This document shows positions 58,458 to 64,000 of a stretch of DNA of 64,000 bases, one piece after another. The DNA is taken from positions 1-64,000 of the forward strand of contig NW_027196983.1 of NCBI RefSeq assembly GCF_038502225.1, written 5' to 3'. A program made the position numbers and the translations under genes. Under the pieces are notes generated by a model that had not been told where the DNA came from, searched no databases, and saw only the letters and a program-made list of their open reading frames with translations. The DNA is from Cherax quadricarinatus (taxonomy: Eukaryota; Arthropoda; Malacostraca; Decapoda; Parastacidae). Every line of letters begins with the position of its first letter. Position 1 is the first letter of the stretch.

Positions 58458-61400
58458 ATGAGTAGTTGACCAGTGTTGCAAGGGACGCATGATATATGTA
58501 GTTGACCAGTGTTGCAAGGGATGCATGATATATGTAGTTGACCAGTGTTGCAAGGGAAACATGATATATGTAATTGACCAGTGTTGCAAGGGATGCATGA
58601 TATATGTAGTTGACCAGTGTTGCAAGGGAAGCATGATATATGTAGTTGAGCAGAGTTGCAGGGGAAGCATGATATATTATATGTAGTTGACCAGTGTTTC
58701 AAGGGAAGCATGATATATGTAGTTGACCAGTGTTGCAAGGGAAACATGATACATTATATGTAGTTGACCAGTGTTGCAAGGGAATCATGATATATTATAT
58801 GTAGTGTACCAATGTTGCAAGGGAAGCATGATATATGTAGTTGACCAGTGTTGCAAGGGAAGCATGATATATGTAGTTGAGCAGTGTTGCAGGGGAAGTA
58901 TGATATATTATATGTAGTTGAGCAGTGTTGCAAGGGAAGCATGATGTATTATAAGTAGTTGACCAGTGTTGCAAGGGATGCATGATATATGTAGTTTACC
59001 AGTGTTGCAAGGGAAACATGATGTATTATATGTAGTTGAGCAGTATTGCAAGGGAAGCATGATGTATTATATGTATTTGACCAGTGTTGCAAGGGATGCA
59101 TGATATATGTAGTTTACCAGTGTTGCAAGGGAAACATGATGTATTATATGTAGTTGACCAGTGTTGCAAGGGAAGCATGATATATGTAGTTGACCAGTGT
59201 TGCATGTGAAGCACGATATATGTAGTTGACCAGTGTTGCAAAGGAAGCATGATGTATGTAGTTGAACAGTGTTGCAAAGGAAGCATGATATATGTAGTTG
59301 ACCAGTGTTTCAAGGTAAGCATGATATATGTAGTTGACCAGTGTTGTAAGTGTAGCATGATATATTATATGTAGTTGACCAGTGCTGCAAGGGATGCATG
59401 ATATATATAGTTGACCTGTGTTGCAATTGAAGCATGATATATTATATGTAGTTGACCAGTGTTACAAGGGAAGCATGATATATGTAGTTGACCATTGTTG
59501 CAAGGGAAGCATGATATATTATATGTAGTTGACCAGTGTTACAAGGGAAGCATGATATATGCAGTTGACCAGTGTTGCAAGGGAAGCATGATATATTATA
59601 TGTAGTTGAGCATTGTTGCAAAGGAAGCATGATATATTATAAGTAGTTGACCAGTGTTGCAAGGAAAGCATGAGATTTTATATGTAGTTGACCAGTGTTG
59701 CAAGGGAAGCATGATATATTATTTGTAGTTAACCAGTGTTGCAAGGGAAGCATGTTATATATAGTTTTACAGTGTTGCAACGGAAGCATGATACATTACA
59801 TGTAGTTGACCAGTGTTGCAAGGGAAGCATGATATATTATATGTAGTTGACCAGTGTTGCAGGTGAAGCATGATATATTATATGTAATTGACCAGTGTTG
59901 CAAGGGAAGCATGATATATTATACGTAGTTGACCAGTGTTGCAAGGGAAGCACGATATATTATATGTAGTTGACCAGTGTTGCAAGGGAAGCATTATATG
60001 TTATATGTAGTTGACCAGTGTTGCATGGGAAGCATGATATATTATATGCAGTTGACCAGTGTTACAAGGGAAGTATGATATATTATATGTATTTGATCAT
60101 TGTTGCAAATGAAGCATGATATATTATATGTAGTTGACCAGTGTTGCAAGGGAAGCATGATATATTATATGTAGTTGACCAGTGTTGCAAGGGAAGCATG
60201 ATATATTATATGTAGTTGACCAGTGTTGCAAGGGAAGCATGATATATTATATGTAGTTGACCAGTGTTGCAAGGGATGCATGATGTATTATATGTAGTTG
60301 ACCAGTGTTGCAAGGGAAGCATGATGTATTACATGTAGTTGACCAGTGTTGCAAGGGAAGCTTGATACATTATATGTAGTTGACCCGTGTTGCAAGGGAA
60401 GCATGATATATGTAGTTGACCAGTGTTGCAAGGGAAGCATGATATATTATATGTAGTTGACCAATGTTGCAAGGGAAGCATGATATATGAAGTTGACCAG
60501 TGTTGCAAGGGAAGCATGATACATGTAGTTGAGCAGTGTTGCAAGGGAAGCATGACATATTATATGCAGTTGACCAGTGTTGCAAGGGATGCATGATATA
60601 TGTAGTTGACAAGTGTTGCAAAGGAAGCATGATATATGTAGTTGAACAGTGTTGCAAGGGAAGCATGATATATGTAGTTGACCAGTGTTGCAAGAGAAGC
60701 ATGATATATGTAGTTGACCAGTGATGCAAGTGAAGCATGATATTATATGTAGTTGACCAGTGTTGCAGGGGATGTATGATATATGTAGTTGACAAGTGTT
60801 GCAAGGGAAGCTTGATACATTATATGTAGTTGACCAGTGTTGCAAGGGAAGCATGATATATGTAGTTGACCAGTTTTGCAAGGGAAGCATGATATATGTA
60901 GTTGACCAGTGTTGCAAGGGAAGCATGATATATTATATGTAGTTGAGTAGTGTTGCAAAGGAAGCATGATATATTATATGTAGTTGACCAGTGTTGCAAA
61001 GGAAGCATGATATATTGTATGTAGTTGACCAGTGTTGCAAAGGAAGCATGATATATTATTTGTAGTTGACCAGCGTTGCAAGGGAAGCATGTTATATGTA
61101 GTTGACCAGTGTTGCAAGGAAATCATGATATATTATATGTAGTTGACTAGTGTTGGAAAAGAAAGCATGATATAATATATGTAGTTGACCAGTGTTGCAA
61201 GGGAAGCATGATATATTACATGTAGTTGAACGGTGTTGCAAGGGAAGCATGATATATTATATGAAGTTGACCAGTGTTTCAAGGGAAGCATGATATATGT
61301 AGTTGACCAGTGTTGCAAGAGAAGCATGATATATAATATGTAGTTGACCAGTGTTGTAATAGAAGCATGATATATTATATGTAGTTGACCAGTGTTGCAA

Positions 61401-64000
61401 GGGAAACATGATATATTATATGTAGTTGACCAGTGTTGCAAGGGAAGTATGATATATTATATGTAGTTGACCAGTGTTGCAAGGGATGCATGATATATGT
61501 AGATGGCCAGTGTTGCAAGAGAAGCATGATATATTATGTGAAGTTGACCTGGGTTGCAAGCGATGCATGATATATTATGTGTAGTTGACAAGTGTTGCAG
61601 GGGAAGCAATAATATATGTAGTTGACCAGTGTTGCAAGTGATGCATGATATATGTAGCTGACCAGTGTTGCAAGGGGTGCATGATATATGTAGTTGAGCA
61701 GTGTTGCAAGGGAAGCATGATATATTATAGGTAGTTTACCAGTGTTGCAAGGGAAGCATGATATATTATATGTAGTTGAGCAGTGTTGCAAGGGAAGCCT
61801 GATGTATTATAGGTAGTTTACCAGTGTTGCAAGGGAAGCATGATATATTATATGTAGTTGACCAGTGTTGCAAGGGAAGCATGATATATGTAGTTAACCA
61901 CTGTTGCAAGGGAATCATGACATATTATGTAGTTGAGCAGTGTTGCAAAGGAAGCATGATGTATTATATGTAGTTGACTACTGTTGCAAGGGAATCATGA
62001 CATATTATGTAGTTGAGCAGTGTTGCAAAGGAAGCATAATATATTATATGTAGTTGACCAGTGTTGCAAGGGAAGCATGATATATGTAGTTGACCAGTGT
62101 TGCAAGGGAAGCATGATATATGTAGTTGACCAGTGTTGCAAGGGAAGCATGATATATTATATGCAGTTGACCAGTGTTGCAAGGGAAGCATGATATATTA
62201 TATGTAGTTGACCAGTGTTGCAAGGGAAGCATGATGTATTATATGTAGGTGACAAATGTTGCAAGGGAAGCAATGATATATGTACTTGATCAGTGTTGCA
62301 AGGGAAGCATGATATATGTAGTTGACCAGTGTTGCAAGGGAAGCATGATATATGTAGTTGACCAGTGTTGCAAGGGAAGCATGATATATTATATGTAGTT
62401 GACCAGTGTTGCAAGGGAAGCATGATATATTATATGTAGTTGACCAGTGTTGCAAGGGATGCATGATATATTATATGTAGTTGACCAGTGTTGCAAAGGA
62501 AGCATGATATATTATATGTAGTTGACCAGTGTTGCAAGGGAAGCTTTATATATTATATGTAGTTGACCAGTGTTGCAAGGGAAGCATGATATATTATATG
62601 TAGTTGACCAATGTTGCAAGGGAAGCATGATATATGCAGTTGAGCAGTGTTGCAAGGGAAGCATGACATATTATATGCAGTTGATCAGTGTTACAAGGGA
62701 TGCATGATATATGTAGTTGACAAGTGTTGCAAAGGAAGCATGATATATGTAGTTGAGCAGTGTTGCAAGGGAAGCATGATATATGTAGTTGACCAGTGTT
62801 GCAAGGGATGCATGATATATGTAGTTGACCAGTGTTGCAAGGGAAACATGATATATGTAGTTGACCAGTGTTGCAAGGGATGCATGATATATGTAGTTGA
62901 CCAGTGTTGCAAGGGAAGCATGATATATGTAGTTGAGCAGTGTTGCAGGGGAAGCATGATATATTATATGTAGTTGACCAGTGTTGCAAGGGAAGCATGA
63001 TATATGTAGTTGACCAGTGTTGCAAGGGATGCATGATATATGAAGTTGACCAGTGTTGCAAGGGAAACATGATATATGTAGTTGACCAGTGTTGCAAGGG
63101 AATCATGATATATTATATGTAGTTGACCAATGTTGCAAGGGAAGCATGATATATGTAGTTGACCAGTGTTACAAGGGAAGCATGATATATGTAGTTGAGC
63201 AGTGTTACAGGGGAAGTATAATATATTATATGTAGTTGAGCAGTGTTGCAAGGGAAACATGATGTATTATATGTAGTTGACCAGTGTTGCAAGGGATGCA
63301 TGATATATGTAGTTTACCAGTGTTGCAAGGGAAACATGATGTATTATATGTAGTTGAGCAGTATTGCAAGGGAAGCATGATGTATTATATGTATTTGACC
63401 AGTGTTGCAAGGGAAGCATGATATATGTAGTTGACCAGTGTTGCATGTGAAGCACGATATATGTAGTTGACCAGTGTTGCAAAGGAAGCATGATGTATGT
63501 AGTTGAACAGTGTTGCAAAGGAAGCATGATATATGTAGTTGACCAGTGTTTCAAGGTAAGCATGATATATGTAGTTGACCAGTGTTGTAAGTGTAGCATG
63601 ATATATTATATGTAGTTGACCAATGTTGCAAGGGATGCATGATATATATAGTTGACCTGTGTTGCAATTGAAGCATGATATATTATATGTAGTTGACCAG
63701 TGTTACAAGGGAAGCATGATATATGTAGTTGACCATTGTTGCAAGGGAAGCATGATATATTATATGTAGTTGACCAGTGTTACAAGGGAAGCATGATATA
63801 TGCAGTTGACCAGTGTTGCAAGGGAAGCATGATATATTATATGTAGTTGAGCATTGTTGCAAAGGAAGCATGATATATTATAAGTAGTTGACCAGTGTTG
63901 CAAGGAAAGCATGAGATTTTATATGTAGTTGACCAGTGTTGCAAGGGAAGCATGATATATTATTTGTAGTTAACCAGTGTTGCAAGGGAAGCATGTTATA
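58458..64000. repeat. 36/41-bp satellite, at least 5.5 kb, with 4.24-kb higher-order repeat
   Basis: Basic unit 36 bp: TGATATATGTAGTTGACC then AGTGTTGCAAGGGAAGCA; a 41-bp form has TATATTATATG in the middle. About 140 units, reaching the right edge. Rare variants recur at a fixed distance: TGCATGTGAAGCACG at 59201 and 63442, ATTTGTAGTTAACC at 59721 and 63962, both 4241 bp apart. Frames reading YVVDQCCKGS or PLQHWSTTYIM are repeat artefacts. Confidence 0.95.
59026..59760. repeat. Higher-order block matching 63267-64000
   Basis: Unit order and private variants (TGCATGTGAAGCACG, TTTCAAGGTAAGC, TTGTAAGTGTAGC, TTGCAATTGAAGC) are the same in both blocks at an offset of 4241 bp, with few differences, so a multi-kilobase segment was duplicated recently. 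Confidence 0.85.

Noticed and set aside
58415..63871. Frames reading PLQHWSTTYIM or YVVDQCCKGS in the satellite
   Set aside because: 36-bp unit gives chance open frames; 41-bp units repeatedly shift the frame.
43031..64000. CRISPR-like arrays
   Set aside because: The repeats are contiguous units without unique spacers, and the genome is eukaryotic.

Overview
This is a eukaryotic, invertebrate nuclear window made almost entirely of retrotransposons and tandem repeats. I could not identify an ordinary single-copy host gene. The mix (several non-LTR families, Penelope-like, Ty3/gypsy and BEL/Pao elements, very long (TA)n, (GA)n and (GGT/GAT)n arrays, kilobase minisatellites) fits a large, repeat-rich arthropod genome. 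Several repeat ends resemble ones I remember from decapod crustaceans, so decapod is my best inference, not a demonstrated fact.

Layout. 1-3.0 kb: left part of a minus-strand LTR retrotransposon (gag, start of pol after an in-frame TGA, PBS, LTR). 3.17-4.18 kb: GGT/GAT array. 4.38-4.49 kb: small inverted repeat. 4.5-7.2 kb: two Penelope-like copies head to head, each with a GIY-YIG region and a candidate hammerhead ribozyme, bordered by (TA)n. 7.3-13.7 kb: two RTE-type LINE copies in tandem, the second 5'-truncated and split by a tRNA-derived SINE. 14.9-24.3 kb: a 9.4-kb repeat built on a 15-bp unit. On the minus strand part of it reads as Thr/Ser-rich blocks separated by His-rich linkers, and the open frame starts right after a good splice acceptor, so it may be a mucin-like exon. 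25.0-32.4 kb: a CR1/jockey-like LINE split by a 6.3-kb L1/Tx1-like LINE with a 12-bp target duplication. 32.4-35.1 kb: a third RTE fragment and a second CR1-like fragment. 35.12-42.35 kb: a Ty3/gypsy element with both LTRs, TSD GAATA and integrase upstream of reverse transcriptase (Gmr1-like order). 43.0-48.0 kb: about 200 copies of a 24-bp minisatellite. 47.99-56.24 kb: a BEL/Pao element with near-identical LTRs and an uninterrupted 1763-residue Gag-Pol. 56.4-57.2 kb: a decayed Penelope-like RT. 57.9-58.4 kb: a tRNA-derived SINE head and a 166-bp inverted-repeat element with another hammerhead-like motif. 58.46-64 kb: a 36/41-bp satellite with a 4.24-kb higher-order period, running off the window.

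The genes here do not form a pathway; they are the replication machinery of separate elements. The most notable items are the Gmr1-like pol order, the hammerhead motifs with a coordinated U3-A8 change, the TGA-CTA gag/pol junction, and the candidate Thr/Ser/His modular exon.
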